Origin: Limihaloglobus sulfuriphilus
Lineage (GTDB): Bacteria; Planctomycetota; Phycisphaerae; Sedimentisphaerales; Sedimentisphaeraceae
Reading direction: 5' to 3'
DNA length: 64,000 bases
Assembly (NCBI RefSeq): GCF_001999965.1
Contig: NZ_CP019646.1
Coordinates: 2,666,001 to 2,730,000, forward strand
Shown: positions 16,426 through 25,654 of the stretch, piece by piece
Layout: each line of letters starts with the position of its first letter
Position numbering within the stretch: the first letter of the stretch is position 1
Notes under the pieces: model-generated
The model's database searches: none
Told to the model about the DNA's origin: nothing
Seen by the model: only the letters and a program-made list of their open reading frames with translations
Program-made: the position numbers and the translations under genes

Positions 16426-17229
16426 ATGCAGAATAACGCGGCAGAAAAACTTTTAGAAAATTGTCGGATATGCCCGCGAAGGTGCGGCGTTGACCGGCTT
16501 TCGGGCCAAACGGGTTATTGCGGGCTGGATGGCAGGGCATATTTTTACCGTGAACTTCTCAATCCGTTTGAGGAGAAGATTCTCTCTCCTTCGCACCAGC
16601 TCTATGCCGCCGGTTGTAACATGAGGTGCTGTTATTGCAGTGTGGGCGAGTGGAACGTAGAACCCATCTCGGCGGGGATGTTGAGTGAGCGGGAGATTAT
16701 AAAAAGCATAGATATCCGCCGGCGGCAGGGGGCATTAAACCTCAACCTGCTTGGCGGTGAACCGGCGGTGAGTATTGCCGGCATAATTGAGCTTCTGGGG
16801 AAAATCAAAACCATGCCCAAAATCGTCTGGAACTCAAACATGTATTATCTGCCCGTCATTTGGCCGCTGCTCGAGGGGTTTGTAGATATCTATCTGGCGG
16901 ATTTCAAGTGCTATGCTCCCGAATGCTGCGAAAACATACTTGATGCGGGCGATTACTGCGATTATGCCGAATCAAACATCCTTCGCGCCGCCGAGACGGC
17001 TGATGTTATAATCCGCCATGTGGTTCTGCCGGGGCATTTTGACTGCTGCACAAGGCCGATACTTGACTGGGTTCGGCGGCGGCTGGCGAAGGTGAAACTG
17101 AGCTTGTGGTACAGTTACATACCGCCGAGTGGAAGTATAAACTGCCCGGGCGGTTATCTCTCCCAGGACGAAAAGGAATGTATAACGGAATATTCTCAAA
17201 AACTCGAATTGAATTATACTCTGATGTAA
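16426..17229 (+). CDS. Radical SAM protein (PflA/AmrS-like)
   Basis: This 267-residue protein has an N-terminal cysteine group (C13, C16, C20, C32 in CRICPRRC and GYCG) typical of the PflA-homologue group. The radical SAM cluster C64-N-M-R-C68-C-Y-C71 follows. GGEPAVS matches the GGEP SAM-binding motif, and FVDIYLADFK is the conserved late strand. The enzyme would bind a 4Fe-4S cluster and cleave S-adenosylmethionine. The substrate is not identified. ATG 16426 lies just after the rhomboid-like stop, although the frame is open far upstream. A small gene follows within 2 bp. Confidence 0.85.
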   Translation: MQNNAAEKLLENCRICPRRCGVDRLSGQTGYCGLDGRAYFYRELLNPFEEKILSPSHQLYAAGCNMRCCYCSVGEWNVEPISAGMLSEREIIKSIDIRRRQGALNLNLLGGEPAVSIAGIIELLGKIKTMPKIVWNSNMYYLPVIWPLLEGFVDIYLADFKCYAPECCENILDAGDYCDYAESNILRAAETADVIIRHVVLPGHFDCCTRPILDWVRRRLAKVKLSLWYSYIPPSGSINCPGGYLSQDEKECITEYSQKLELNYTLM

Positions 17230-17231
17230 AA

Positions 17232-17411
17232 GTGAACAAAAAAAATACAAATCACAAACCGGCTGATATGCCGATAAAAAGAATGCCCGGAGACCTTGAG
17301 CTGCGGATACTCGCCGACGGCAGAATCGTATTCATAGCCCCCGACCAGGGTATGCTCGATGTGGCAGAAAAACTCCGGGACGAGTTCAAGAATTCAACAT
17401 CGCGGAACTGA
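17232..17411 (+). CDS. Small conserved-looking protein upstream of the AAA ATPase
   Basis: This 59-residue protein starts at GTG 17232 and contains LELRILADGRIVFIAPDQGM followed by LDVAEKLRDEF. The start could instead be ATG 17268, which would give 47 residues. The small beta-strand and helix pattern and its tight place between the radical SAM gene and the AAA gene (9 bp) suggest a genuine operon member. I do not recognise a named family. Similar short proteins near AAA/DUF2997 genes would be a useful comparison. Confidence 0.6.
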   Translation: MNKKNTNHKPADMPIKRMPGDLELRILADGRIVFIAPDQGMLDVAEKLRDEFKNSTSRN

Positions 17412-17420
17412 CAGGAACAA

Positions 17421-19007
17421 ATGCAAATGGAAAAACAGACTTCAAATCAGAAATCACCGCCGCAAAGCGAATTAGAGGTGCTCATTCGTGCCAGATATCC
17501 ACTGATCTATGTAGTCAGCTGGGAGGAGCAGCGCGTCCTTAAGGAGGTCTGGGATATCGCCGATCGCCTGAATAAAAAAGTGTACGAGTGGTCGATTACC
17601 ATGGGGCTGGTCCCGGGCGGAACCTCGATTCAGTCGCAGAAACAGAAGGATTCGGCCTCGCAGGATCCGCTTGTTGCTCTTGATACGGTTGTTGAGCATG
17701 TTGAGCCGGCGCTGTATGTGTTCAAGGATTTCCACCCATTCCTCAAAGGCCAGAACATGTCGGTAGTGCGGCGGATGCGTGAGATCGCCATCTCACTGAA
17801 AAACACGTTCAAGACAATTATCATAATCAGCCCGACGTTTCAGCTTCCCGGGGACCTTGAAAAAGACCTGACGGTTATAGATTACAGTTTGCCGTGTGCG
17901 GCGGATCTTGCAAAACTGCTGGACAGGGTGATTGAGCAGGTAAAAGATAACCCCAAACTCAAAGTTAATATTTCAGGCGATGTCCGCGAACAGATTGTCC
18001 ATTCACTTCTGGGGCTGACTCTGGCAGAGGCGGAAAACGTGCTTGCCAAAACTCTCGTGCAGAACCGGGCTCTCAACGCAGAAAGTGTGGAGGTTATCAA
18101 CAGCGAGAAAAAACAGATTATCCGCAAGAACGGAATGCTCGAATATTATGATTCCTGCGAAAACATGAATACTGTCGGCGGGCTTGATGAGCTCAAAACC
18201 TGGCTGGACAGGCGAAGCGAGGCCTTTACCGACAGGGCCAGGACGTTCGGCCTGCCCGCACCCAAGGGGGTTCTTCTTCTGGGAGTTCAGGGCTGCGGGA
18301 AAAGTCTGATGGCAAAAGCGATAAGCAGTGTCTGGAAACTGCCGCTGCTGCGTTTTGATGTTGGACGGGTATTCGGTTCTCTGGTAGGCTCGTCGGAGGA
18401 AAATGTGCGGCGGGCGATACGGGTTGCCGAGTCGGTTGCGCCGGCAATACTCTGGCTCGATGAGATCGACAAAGCGTTTCGCGGTTCACGCTCCAGCGGC
18501 GGCAGTACCGACGGCGGAACAAGCGCCAGAGTCTTCGGCACATTTCTGACATGGATGTCCGAGAAGACCTCGCCGGTTTTTGTTGTCTCGACTGCCAACG
18601 ATATAACGTCCCTGCCACCGGAGCTGCTGAGAAAGGGAAGGTTTGATGAGATTTTCTTCGTGGATCTGCCGCTGACCGAAGAGCGTGAGGATATATTCAG
18701 AGTTCATCTGAAAAAACGCAAATTCGATCCCGATATTTTTGACATAAAACGGCTTGCCGCGGCAACAGTCGGTTACAGCGGCGCGGAAATCGAAGAGGCT
18801 GTAGTCAGCGCAATGTTCGATGTTTTCTACGAGAATCGTAATTTATCCACAGATGATATACTAAACGCGGTCAGCCGTACTGTGCCACTTTCTAAAACAA
18901 TGAGCGAAGATATGAACACGCTTCGCGAATGGGCCCAGGGCAGGGCTCGTCCGGCCGCGGGCAGGCTATTTACTGAGCAGAAGCAGCAGCGGCAGATTGA
19001 AATATAA
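17421..19007 (+). CDS. Ycf46-like AAA ATPase
   Basis: This 528-residue protein has an N-terminal half as in Ycf46 proteins (ELEVLIRARYPLIYVVSWEE at residues 17-36). A C-terminal AAA domain follows with Walker A G288-V-Q-G-C-G-K-S295, Walker B ILWLDEIDKAF, sensor STANDITSLPPELLRKGRFDE with arginine finger, and sensor 2 region GYSGAEIEEAV. Ycf46 homologues are linked to carbon-use regulation in cyanobacteria, but their general role is not settled. Downstream lie small genes of DUF1257- and DUF2997-like type, a combination known from cyanobacteria and planctomycetes. AGGAAC precedes ATG 17421. Confidence 0.88.
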   Translation: MQMEKQTSNQKSPPQSELEVLIRARYPLIYVVSWEEQRVLKEVWDIADRLNKKVYEWSITMGLVPGGTSIQSQKQKDSASQDPLVALDTVVEHVEPALYVFKDFHPFLKGQNMSVVRRMREIAISLKNTFKTIIIISPTFQLPGDLEKDLTVIDYSLPCAADLAKLLDRVIEQVKDNPKLKVNISGDVREQIVHSLLGLTLAEAENVLAKTLVQNRALNAESVEVINSEKKQIIRKNGMLEYYDSCENMNTVGGLDELKTWLDRRSEAFTDRARTFGLPAPKGVLLLGVQGCGKSLMAKAISSVWKLPLLRFDVGRVFGSLVGSSEENVRRAIRVAESVAPAILWLDEIDKAFRGSRSSGGSTDGGTSARVFGTFLTWMSEKTSPVFVVSTANDITSLPPELLRKGRFDEIFFVDLPLTEEREDIFRVHLKKRKFDPDIFDIKRLAAATVGYSGAEIEEAVVSAMFDVFYENRNLSTDDILNAVSRTVPLSKTMSEDMNTLREWAQGRARPAAGRLFTEQKQQRQIEI

Positions 19008-19033
19008 CAATATATAAATAACAGGAGCAAAAC

Positions 19034-19498
19034 ATGAGCACAGTAGTAATTCTGGCACCGGTGATAGTCGGCAGCTGGCCTGTAATAGCCGCCGCGGCCG
19101 CTGCTGCCGCCTCAAGCCTGGGCATGTCTGTCGCCCAGGAGATACAGGAGTCAAAAGAACAGATGGCCGATGAAAACAATTCAGTCGAAATTGAGCTTGA
19201 GCAGGCCCAGTTTGCCCAGAACCTCTCAGCAGGCAGCGAGATGCTGCTGGAGAAAGACGGAATGAAAATTATCATCAAACGGGATAATCGCGGCCGCTGC
19301 TCGGTATGTGCCGAAGGCAAAGGCTTTTCCAAGGCCGAGCTCAAACACGCGGCAGAGGAGTTTACGCAAAAGTTTACCCAGTGCTACGCTTATCACCGGA
19401 CTGTTACCGAGCTTAAAAACAAGAATTTTCAGATGCTTGATGAGCAGGTTGAGCAGGATGGAAGCATAAAACTGCATGTAAGGAGGTGGGTTGACTGA
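19034..19498 (+). CDS. Hypothetical protein, possibly DUF1257/Ycf35-like
   Basis: This 154-residue protein starts with a hydrophobic, Ala-rich stretch (VVILAPVIVGSWPVIAAAAA) that could be a membrane anchor. An acidic middle and a C-terminal half follow, ending FQMLDEQVEQDGSIKLHVRR. That ending resembles DUF1257 proteins, which often occur between a Ycf46-type ATPase and a DUF2997 protein, as here. The hydrophobic N-terminus is not typical of that family, so the assignment is tentative. ATG 19034 has an AGGAG RBS. It overlaps the next start by 1 bp. Confidence 0.6.
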   Translation: MSTVVILAPVIVGSWPVIAAAAAAAASSLGMSVAQEIQESKEQMADENNSVEIELEQAQFAQNLSAGSEMLLEKDGMKIIIKRDNRGRCSVCAEGKGFSKAELKHAAEEFTQKFTQCYAYHRTVTELKNKNFQMLDEQVEQDGSIKLHVRRWVD

Positions 19499-19707
19499 TG
19501 CCGCAGCACGATATAGAAATCACAATCTCCAAAACCGGAGAGGTAAGGGTGCACATCAAGGGCGCCAAAGGCAAGGCCTGCATGGATTATGCCAAATGGC
19601 TGAGCAACGTCATCGGAAACGTCAAGGACCAGAAGCTCACCAGCGAGTACTACGAGCCCGATGAGACAAATCGCATCAAGCTTGAGCAGGAACTCAGAGA
19701 GGAGTAG
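19498..19707 (+). CDS. DUF2997-family small protein
   Basis: This 69-residue protein, HDIEITISKTGEVRVHIKGA then KGKACMDYAKWLSNVIG, matches DUF2997: two strands, then G-x-x-C-x-D followed by a helix. Its ATG is preceded by a strong Shine-Dalgarno AAGGAGGT at 19480-19487 inside the previous gene, and the two genes overlap by 1 bp, so they are co-translated. In cyanobacteria and planctomycetes this family occurs beside Ycf46-like ATPases. Its biochemical role is unknown. Confidence 0.75.
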   Translation: MPQHDIEITISKTGEVRVHIKGAKGKACMDYAKWLSNVIGNVKDQKLTSEYYEPDETNRIKLEQELREE

Positions 19708-19716
19708 CAGGCGTTT

Positions 19717-20742
19717 ATGAAGTGCCCCGGGTGCGGATTTGAGAATATGCCAGGCTACAGCAAGTGTTTTCGCTGCGGGGCGATTCTGTCCGGCGATCAG
19801 GAAAGAATAGATGTCAATCCGCCGCGAATGCCCCGCTGGAAGAGGCCCGTCCGTGCGTTTCGCCGATATCTTCGCAAAAAGGTTCCCGGCGGCTCCATCG
19901 AAATACAAAACCGGCTGCCGGCGTGGCTCGATCCGTCAGTAGCTGATACGGGCTGGTTTTTCCTGTCTGTAATCCCGGGTTTAGGTCATTTTATTTTCGG
20001 CCGCCTTCGTCAGGTCTGGTTATTTCTTTGTGCCTGGGTTGCTGCCGTAATACTGGCACTTGTGTTTTTCGGCGGCTCACTCGGCACGTTCTTCGCGGTT
20101 TCGGCAGCGGGTATCCACGCATACATTGCTGTAAGCCTGACCGCTGTTTACAGGTTTCGCGGCATCAGAGAGAGGCTTGTACTGAATTTAGTCGTTACAT
20201 TTTTGTATCTGGGCTTATATGTTCTGATTCTCCGCGGGGGTCTGGGTATCCGTTCCATGAGAGCTGCTGACAATTATCCCGGCCAGAACATTGAAACAGG
20301 AGATGTTCTGATTGTAACGCGTGTTTTCGACGTTGACGAACATATCCGCCGCGGCTCAATAGTCCGCTGCCGGCTGTATCATCCGCAGCGTTACAGCAAT
20401 TCTGTTGTCGGGCTTGGTCAGGTTACCGCACTGCCCGGCGAAACAGTCAGCATATCAAGAAAAGGTTTCATAGTAAACGGTGTTAGTCTTTCTGCTGAGG
20501 CTTTTCCCGTTCCTGGTTATATTCATACTGACACGCAGATCGAAATTACTCTTCAGGACGGAGTTTATTTCGTAAACGCTCCTTACAATTTAAATTACGT
20601 TGGCCGAAGGTTTGTCCAGAATTATATACACCGTATGTGCTGCATCAGTGGGGAAAATATCTTAGGCAAAGCAAGAGTTGTCTGGATACCTTTTGAGAAA
20701 ACGGCTATAATAAACGATATAGATATACAGGGTATTCAATGA
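19717..20742 (+). CDS. Zinc-ribbon membrane protein with degenerate signal peptidase I domain
   Basis: This 341-residue protein begins with a zinc ribbon (CPGCGFENMPGYSKCFRCG, residues 3-21). It then has three to four hydrophobic segments (about residues 85-185) and a C-terminal S24/S26-like beta domain: GDVLIVTRV, RRGSIVRCRLY and TALPGETVSISRKGFIVNGV. A Ser-Met pair in GIRSMRAAD stands where signal peptidase I has its catalytic Ser. The lysine of the usual K-R-V-x-G-L-P-G box is replaced (GQVTALPG), so peptidase activity is doubtful. It overlaps the TPR gene by 4 bp. Confidence 0.7.
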   Translation: MKCPGCGFENMPGYSKCFRCGAILSGDQERIDVNPPRMPRWKRPVRAFRRYLRKKVPGGSIEIQNRLPAWLDPSVADTGWFFLSVIPGLGHFIFGRLRQVWLFLCAWVAAVILALVFFGGSLGTFFAVSAAGIHAYIAVSLTAVYRFRGIRERLVLNLVVTFLYLGLYVLILRGGLGIRSMRAADNYPGQNIETGDVLIVTRVFDVDEHIRRGSIVRCRLYHPQRYSNSVVGLGQVTALPGETVSISRKGFIVNGVSLSAEAFPVPGYIHTDTQIEITLQDGVYFVNAPYNLNYVGRRFVQNYIHRMCCISGENILGKARVVWIPFEKTAIINDIDIQGIQ

Positions 20743-21521
20743 CGCGATTTAATAATCTTGAATTTGACAGCAACGAGCTCAGCGGAGAATCCCTGAGCAA
20801 AAAAGATAGCGGCGGCGAAGCAAGCCGCGGCGCGGGCTTCTTCTACGAAAAGGCACGGCGCAGCTACCTCGCGGGTGCTTTTGAGAACGCACTACGGGAG
20901 TATTCACGTTCACTGGATACCAATCCCGCATTTCTACAGTCATGGCTTGGTCAGATACGTATGCTCATCGAGCTTGGCGAGTATCCCGAGGCGATAGTCT
21001 GGGCAGACAAGGCGCTGGAGTCATTTCCCGATAATTCTAACATCTACGCTCTCAAGGCGCTTGCGTATTTGCGGGACGGCAATTGTACAGAGGCGTCGGC
21101 TTTTTCCGACCTTTCCGTGTCAAAAGCCGATCCTTCCTGGCTGGTCTGGCTTGTCAGGGCGGAGGTGCTGAGAAAAAAGAGGACGCTATGTCTGAGCTGT
21201 GTTGATAAGGCCCTTGCCGGCGTCAGCGATAAAAACAGGCCTTTGATTATATTTGAAGCGGGCAGGTGTCTCTTTGTCAGCGGGTACTGTGCTGAGGCGA
21301 TAAAATATTTCAGAACCGCTGCCGAATTCGTTTCCGATTCGGCCCTGATTTGGTATGAGCTTGCGCGTTGTCAGAAGCAGTTGGGTTTTGACCAGGCCCG
21401 CGATTCTATTCATCATGCGCTCGAGATAAGGCCGGACTGGAAACGTGCCCAAAAACTTGAGGAAGCAATTTCAGGCAGCAGTTTTCTAAAACGAATTTCA
21501 CGCAGGATATTCAGGAGATAA
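20739..21521 (+). CDS. TPR-repeat protein
   Basis: This 260-residue protein has about five tetratricopeptide-like helix pairs from residue 35 on, for example YEKARRSYLAGAFENALREY and AWLG-type positions in FLQSWLGQIRMLIELGEYPE. TPRs mediate protein-protein contacts. There is no signal peptide. The gene starts in a 4-bp overlap with the signal-peptidase-like gene and is followed after 2 bp by the PilT-like ATPase gene, so all three are probably translated together. A role as a scaffold for the pilus-type ATPase is possible but inferred only from order. Confidence 0.8.
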   Translation: MTRFNNLEFDSNELSGESLSKKDSGGEASRGAGFFYEKARRSYLAGAFENALREYSRSLDTNPAFLQSWLGQIRMLIELGEYPEAIVWADKALESFPDNSNIYALKALAYLRDGNCTEASAFSDLSVSKADPSWLVWLVRAEVLRKKRTLCLSCVDKALAGVSDKNRPLIIFEAGRCLFVSGYCAEAIKYFRTAAEFVSDSALIWYELARCQKQLGFDQARDSIHHALEIRPDWKRAQKLEEAISGSSFLKRISRRIFRR

Positions 21522-21523
21522 AT

Positions 21524-22603
21524 GTGCAGATAGCCAAAGAGGTAAGACAAATACTTGCATTGGCCCGAAAGGTCAACGCATCGGATATACACATCATAGC
21601 CGGTATGTCGCCGCTTTTGAGGATTAACGGCGAGATTGTGCTTGCAGATGTGCCGCCGCTGTCAAGGGATGATACCCGCCGCATGTCTTACAGCCTGCTT
21701 AACCCGCAGCAGATAGCGGTCTTTGAAAGGGACTGGCAGATATGCTGCAGTGTGTTTGATGATAAATTCGGCCGTTTCCGGGTCTCTATATACTACCAGG
21801 CAAACAATCCGGAGATGGCGCTGCGGCCGGTTACGGACAGAGTGGCGACGCGTAATGAACTGCGGCTTCCGGATACTGTTGAAGACCTGACGCGGCTGAC
21901 AAACGGGCTGATACTGATTACCGGCCCGACCGGTTCCGGCAAGACCACTACCATGAACTATATGATTGACCTGATAAACAGCGAACGCCGCTGCAAAATC
22001 ATTACAATCGAAGACCCCGTTGAATATGTGCACACGCGCAAAAAAGCGGCTATCGTCCAGCAGGAGCTTTATACTGATGTTAAATCCTTCGCCTCGGCTC
22101 TTGTTCATGTGCTTCGCCAGGACCCGGACGTTATCTGTATCGGTGAGATGCGTGACCCTGATACAACCGCTACGGCACTTACAGCAGCCGAGACAGGGCA
22201 TCTGGTGATCGCCACCTGTCATACGGCCAATGCCTTTCAGACCGTTGAGCGTATCGCGTCAATCTTCCCCGATACCCAGCAGCCGCAGATTATCACTCAG
22301 CTTGCAAACTCGCTCAAGGCGGTTATCGCTCAGCGGCTTGTGTCCAAGGTTGACAAAAAGGGCCGTGTTCTGGCTACCGAGCTTCTAATAGTCGAGCCGG
22401 CTTCGAAGCGGCATATCAGGGAAAAGGAATTTCATCAGCTTGTCTCGGTTATCCAGACCGGCAGGCGTATGGGTATGCACACAATGGATGATTCACTCTA
22501 CGAGCTTTATCAGATGGGCGAGATTAGCCTGGAAGCGGCACTTAACCACGCAATATACCCAAAATCGCTGCAGGAGCGTATTCACGGAGATAACGGGGAC
22601 TAA
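21524..22603 (+). CDS. PilT-like type IV pilus retraction ATPase
   Basis: This 359-residue protein has the PilT layout. SDIHIIAGMSPLLRINGEIV forms the N-terminal domain, followed by Walker A G134-P-T-G-S-G-K-T141, the Asp box TIEDPVEYVH, Walker B QDPDVICIGEMRD and His-box TGHLVIATCHTANAFQTVER. PilT enzymes are hexameric ATPases that drive pilus retraction at the inner membrane. The start is GTG at 21524 with AGGAGA just upstream, because the ATG at 21522 stops after two codons. No pilin or PilB gene is in the window, so its own machinery must lie elsewhere. Confidence 0.92.
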   Translation: MQIAKEVRQILALARKVNASDIHIIAGMSPLLRINGEIVLADVPPLSRDDTRRMSYSLLNPQQIAVFERDWQICCSVFDDKFGRFRVSIYYQANNPEMALRPVTDRVATRNELRLPDTVEDLTRLTNGLILITGPTGSGKTTTMNYMIDLINSERRCKIITIEDPVEYVHTRKKAAIVQQELYTDVKSFASALVHVLRQDPDVICIGEMRDPDTTATALTAAETGHLVIATCHTANAFQTVERIASIFPDTQQPQIITQLANSLKAVIAQRLVSKVDKKGRVLATELLIVEPASKRHIREKEFHQLVSVIQTGRRMGMHTMDDSLYELYQMGEISLEAALNHAIYPKSLQERIHGDNGD

Positions 22604-22785
22604 GCAGATAAAAATGTCCTTTTGGGTTCGTTAATCCTTGATTATGAGCATAATAGCCGTTTGAAAGGTCTTTAAACGCACGAAATGGCGGATTTTTCAC
22701 TTGTAAAATTTCTGTTCTGATTTATTCTGTTAAGTATGTTAAATTTAATGTTTTAAAGTTTTTATTATTATAACAGGAGTCTGAT

Positions 22786-24501
22786 ATGGCTAAGAATGTT
22801 AAAGCACTCAAACTGCCCTCGATCGATAAGGGCACACCCAAAGCGCCGGTGATCGGTGTTTACGCCACCGGCGATCCCCGTATTGACCAGGAAAGCCTCA
22901 CACGCGCACAGAATATAGTAGAAATAGTCTCCGGCGAACTTGCCGGCCAGATTGTAACTCCTGACGGTAATGCCGTTGACATCGTTTATACTGATGTTCT
23001 GGTGGACAGCGAATCGACCGCCGATCTTGTTGCCCAGCAGTTCCGCGATGCAGGCGTAAATATACTGATTTGCCTGCCGGATACATGGGCTTTTCCCCAG
23101 CTTACGACAATATCTCTGCTCCAGCAGTTCCCCCAGGATACCCCGCTCAATATTACCTGCGGCAACAGCGGGCCCAAGCCCGGCGTTGTTTATGCCCAGG
23201 CACTCCACGGAGCCATCAGCCAGTACGGCAGGATGGTAGCTCTCAATGTCGGAAGCTGGCCGGATACAGGTTTGAAACCAAAACCCACCAAGGCTACAAT
23301 TGACAGCCTGATCGACTGGTGCTATGCCGCGGTAACACGTGTTGCCCTCAAGGGCCGTCGCGTTATGATCTTCGGCCATGATTCTATGGGAATGGAAACT
23401 GCTCTGGCGCATATACTTCCGACACGTAACACCTTCGGCTTGGAAATAACCCGCCTGGACATGAAACTTCTGGCGGATATGCTCTCAAAGAATGCGTATG
23501 ACAAAAAAGAACTCGCTGCACTGAGGGCGTGGATCGACAAAAGTGTTGGCAAACGCCTGGAGCTCAAGACAGAGACCGAGAGCAAGCGGTTTGACCAGTC
23601 ACTGGCGATGTATCTTATAGTCCGTGATCTGATGGCAGAGCTCAACGCTGTGGGCGGCGGTTTCATGAGCCAGCTTGAGTGGGGAAGTGACTCCCGCGGC
23701 GTGCCGCTTCCGGTTGCGGATCTTATGGAATCGCTTTTCAACAGCACCTTTGATCATAACGGGGCCAAACCCGCCCAGCCCTTCGGCACAGAAGCAGACT
23801 GCCAGGGACTGCTGACAATGCTGTTTATGACATGGCTCTCCGGCGGCAATCCGCCGCTGTTTATGGACTTCCGCAAGGTTTGGGAAGGTGCGGAAATAAA
23901 GGCGCTTGCTAAAAAACTCAAGATCGCTCTTCCAAAATCAGCCCCATGGCTCAAGAAAGGCGTTGTTGACGGCAATAATTCCGGCTCGGCTTCGCTTAAC
24001 TGGGCGGTCAAACCCGGTTCTAAGCCTGAAGCGGCTATGAAAAAGATTGCAATGCCTATTGCGGATGATGCTTACTTCCCGGGAGGCGGGAATTCCGTTA
24101 CTTTTGTCTCACCTGCGGGGATCGAAGGTATTGCAGGCCGACTGACATATTGCAGCCTGAACAACAAATTCAGCCTGATTTGGGACGAGGCGGTTACTAC
24201 CAGTCTGCCGGCGAAGCTCGAGAAGGCGATGTGCAACCTGACTAACTGGAACTGGCCGCACACGTTCCTCATCCCGAAATACGCAAGTATGATGGAATAC
24301 AAGCAATACGCGCCGGCTAACCACCTGCACATGACCTGGGGCCTGCCAATTGCACGTCTCCAGCACTGGATGGACATGACCGGCGTTCTTAACTGCACGC
24401 CATGGGCGGCTCGCCCCTCGTTCATTGAGGGCGTTGACAGACCCCAGCCGCTGGTTCATCTCTTAGCGGGCGGCGAGACGGCGTATAAATCGCTTATATA
24501 A
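22786..24501 (+). CDS. L-fucose/L-arabinose isomerase family protein (FucI-like)
   Basis: This 571-residue protein spans the length of FucI. Diagnostic segments are VNILICLPDTWAFPQLTT, LNITCGNSGPKPGVVYAQAL, MIFGHDSMGMETALAHI, and TEADCQGLLTMLFMTWLSGG followed by NPPLFMDFRKVW, with the metal-binding Glu and Asp. Members convert aldoses such as L-fucose or D-arabinose to ketoses with Mn. The substrate cannot be fixed from sequence. An AGGAG RBS precedes ATG 22786. The gene stands alone in a 182-bp to 245-bp intergenic setting and ends in a terminator at 24538, so it is a single-gene unit. A sugar isomerase fits the polysaccharide-degrading lifestyle. Confidence 0.88.
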   Translation: MAKNVKALKLPSIDKGTPKAPVIGVYATGDPRIDQESLTRAQNIVEIVSGELAGQIVTPDGNAVDIVYTDVLVDSESTADLVAQQFRDAGVNILICLPDTWAFPQLTTISLLQQFPQDTPLNITCGNSGPKPGVVYAQALHGAISQYGRMVALNVGSWPDTGLKPKPTKATIDSLIDWCYAAVTRVALKGRRVMIFGHDSMGMETALAHILPTRNTFGLEITRLDMKLLADMLSKNAYDKKELAALRAWIDKSVGKRLELKTETESKRFDQSLAMYLIVRDLMAELNAVGGGFMSQLEWGSDSRGVPLPVADLMESLFNSTFDHNGAKPAQPFGTEADCQGLLTMLFMTWLSGGNPPLFMDFRKVWEGAEIKALAKKLKIALPKSAPWLKKGVVDGNNSGSASLNWAVKPGSKPEAAMKKIAMPIADDAYFPGGGNSVTFVSPAGIEGIAGRLTYCSLNNKFSLIWDEAVTTSLPAKLEKAMCNLTNWNWPHTFLIPKYASMMEYKQYAPANHLHMTWGLPIARLQHWMDMTGVLNCTPWAARPSFIEGVDRPQPLVHLLAGGETAYKSLI

Positions 24502-24537
24502 AAGCGGTAAACACGCATTTAATGTAATACAACCAGC

Positions 24538-24575
24538 AAACGCAGGTGCGGCATAAAACCGGCCTGCGTTTTTTT
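24538..24575 (+). terminator. Rho-independent terminator after the FucI-like gene
   Basis: The stem AAACGCAGG / CCTGCGTTT encloses a 16-nt loop and runs into a tract of seven to eight T residues. It lies 37 bp after the stop codon. Confidence 0.85.
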
Positions 24576-24707
24576 ACTTACCCCGTTGACAACTTTGACC
24601 TTCGAAAGCGGCGTTTACGAAGTATGCCTCCCGCCAGTATCGGAAGCCTGTTAAATGCGGCACGGGTAAAATTTTTGAAAAATATCAAAAAACTGCTCAT
24701 AATCCGC

Positions 24708-24735
24708 TTGATAATCAATCTGTTTAGGGTAAAAT
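24708..24735 (+). promoter_or_regulatory. Predicted promoter of the tRNA-Leu gene
   Basis: TTGATA (24708-24713) and TAAAAT (24730-24735) are 16 bp apart and end 13 bp before the mature tRNA 5' end, a normal arrangement for a stand-alone tRNA gene. Confidence 0.6.
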
Positions 24736-24748
24736 GCTTCGCTCAAAT

Positions 24749-24834
<86 letters not shown>

Positions 24835-24911
24835 TTTTTTATGCCCATTTTTGACCCCGCCAGGGCAGTTTTTGCCGATTTGCACCTCTCTAATGTCCAA
24901 TTTGTGTATAG

Positions 24912-24947
24912 TTTAATGTGAAAAAAATGTGAAAATTGGTGCTGAGT
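24912..24947 (+). repeat. 36-bp boundary repeat, right copy
   Basis: It is the exact inverted match of 8794-8829, with two ATGTGAAAA direct repeats one helical turn (11 bp) apart. It lies 78 bp after the tRNA and 181 bp before the Schlafen-type gene. Together with the left copy it frames the core block. Confidence 0.75.
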
Positions 24948-25654
24948 AGGGATTCTTGCAGTTTGGTATTATCTTTCTAAAGATGAAATTGATTGAAAAT
25001 TTTATATAGTTTTGGATAAGCTCTTGTTTTTGCTTAACTTAAGTGTATAATTAGGGTAATAATTGATGATTTTGCAGGGTATTGCAGGATTATTAGCAAG
25101 ATTAACGAAGAGTAAGGGCATAATACAATGACAGCTCGCAATACTGAATATCTTAGAAGTTTGGTTAACGAACTAAGGAAACTCCCTACAGAATGTGAGT
25201 GGGTTGAGTTTAAGCACAATAATTCAAAAAAAGAGGATATTGGAAGCTATCTTTCTGCTCTTTCTAATTCAGCCGCATTGCAAGGCAAATCTTCGGCTTA
25301 TGTAGTCTGGGGAATTGACAACAAAACTCATGATATTGTCGGTACAACATTTTTACCGCATCAAGTAAAGATTGGTAATGAGGAACTTGAAAATTGGCTT
25401 TTGTGTCAATCGGCGCTTTAAATTAGGTCACTATGAGCGCGTTCAAAATGGGTCAGTTAAACCAGTTGTTATTTACTATTTTTAGTTTCATTTGTCAAGT
25501 TGGATTTGGATAAAACGATTATTTTCGACGTTATTGGGCAGATACGCCAGGCCTGTTTCGCCCGGACCGGCGGCCGGGTGAGAATGGGCCACCCAAAAAG
25601 CTCGTCGGAACCTGGCCGCCGCAAGCCGGGCGGGACAGGCCGGTTAAGACTGAG

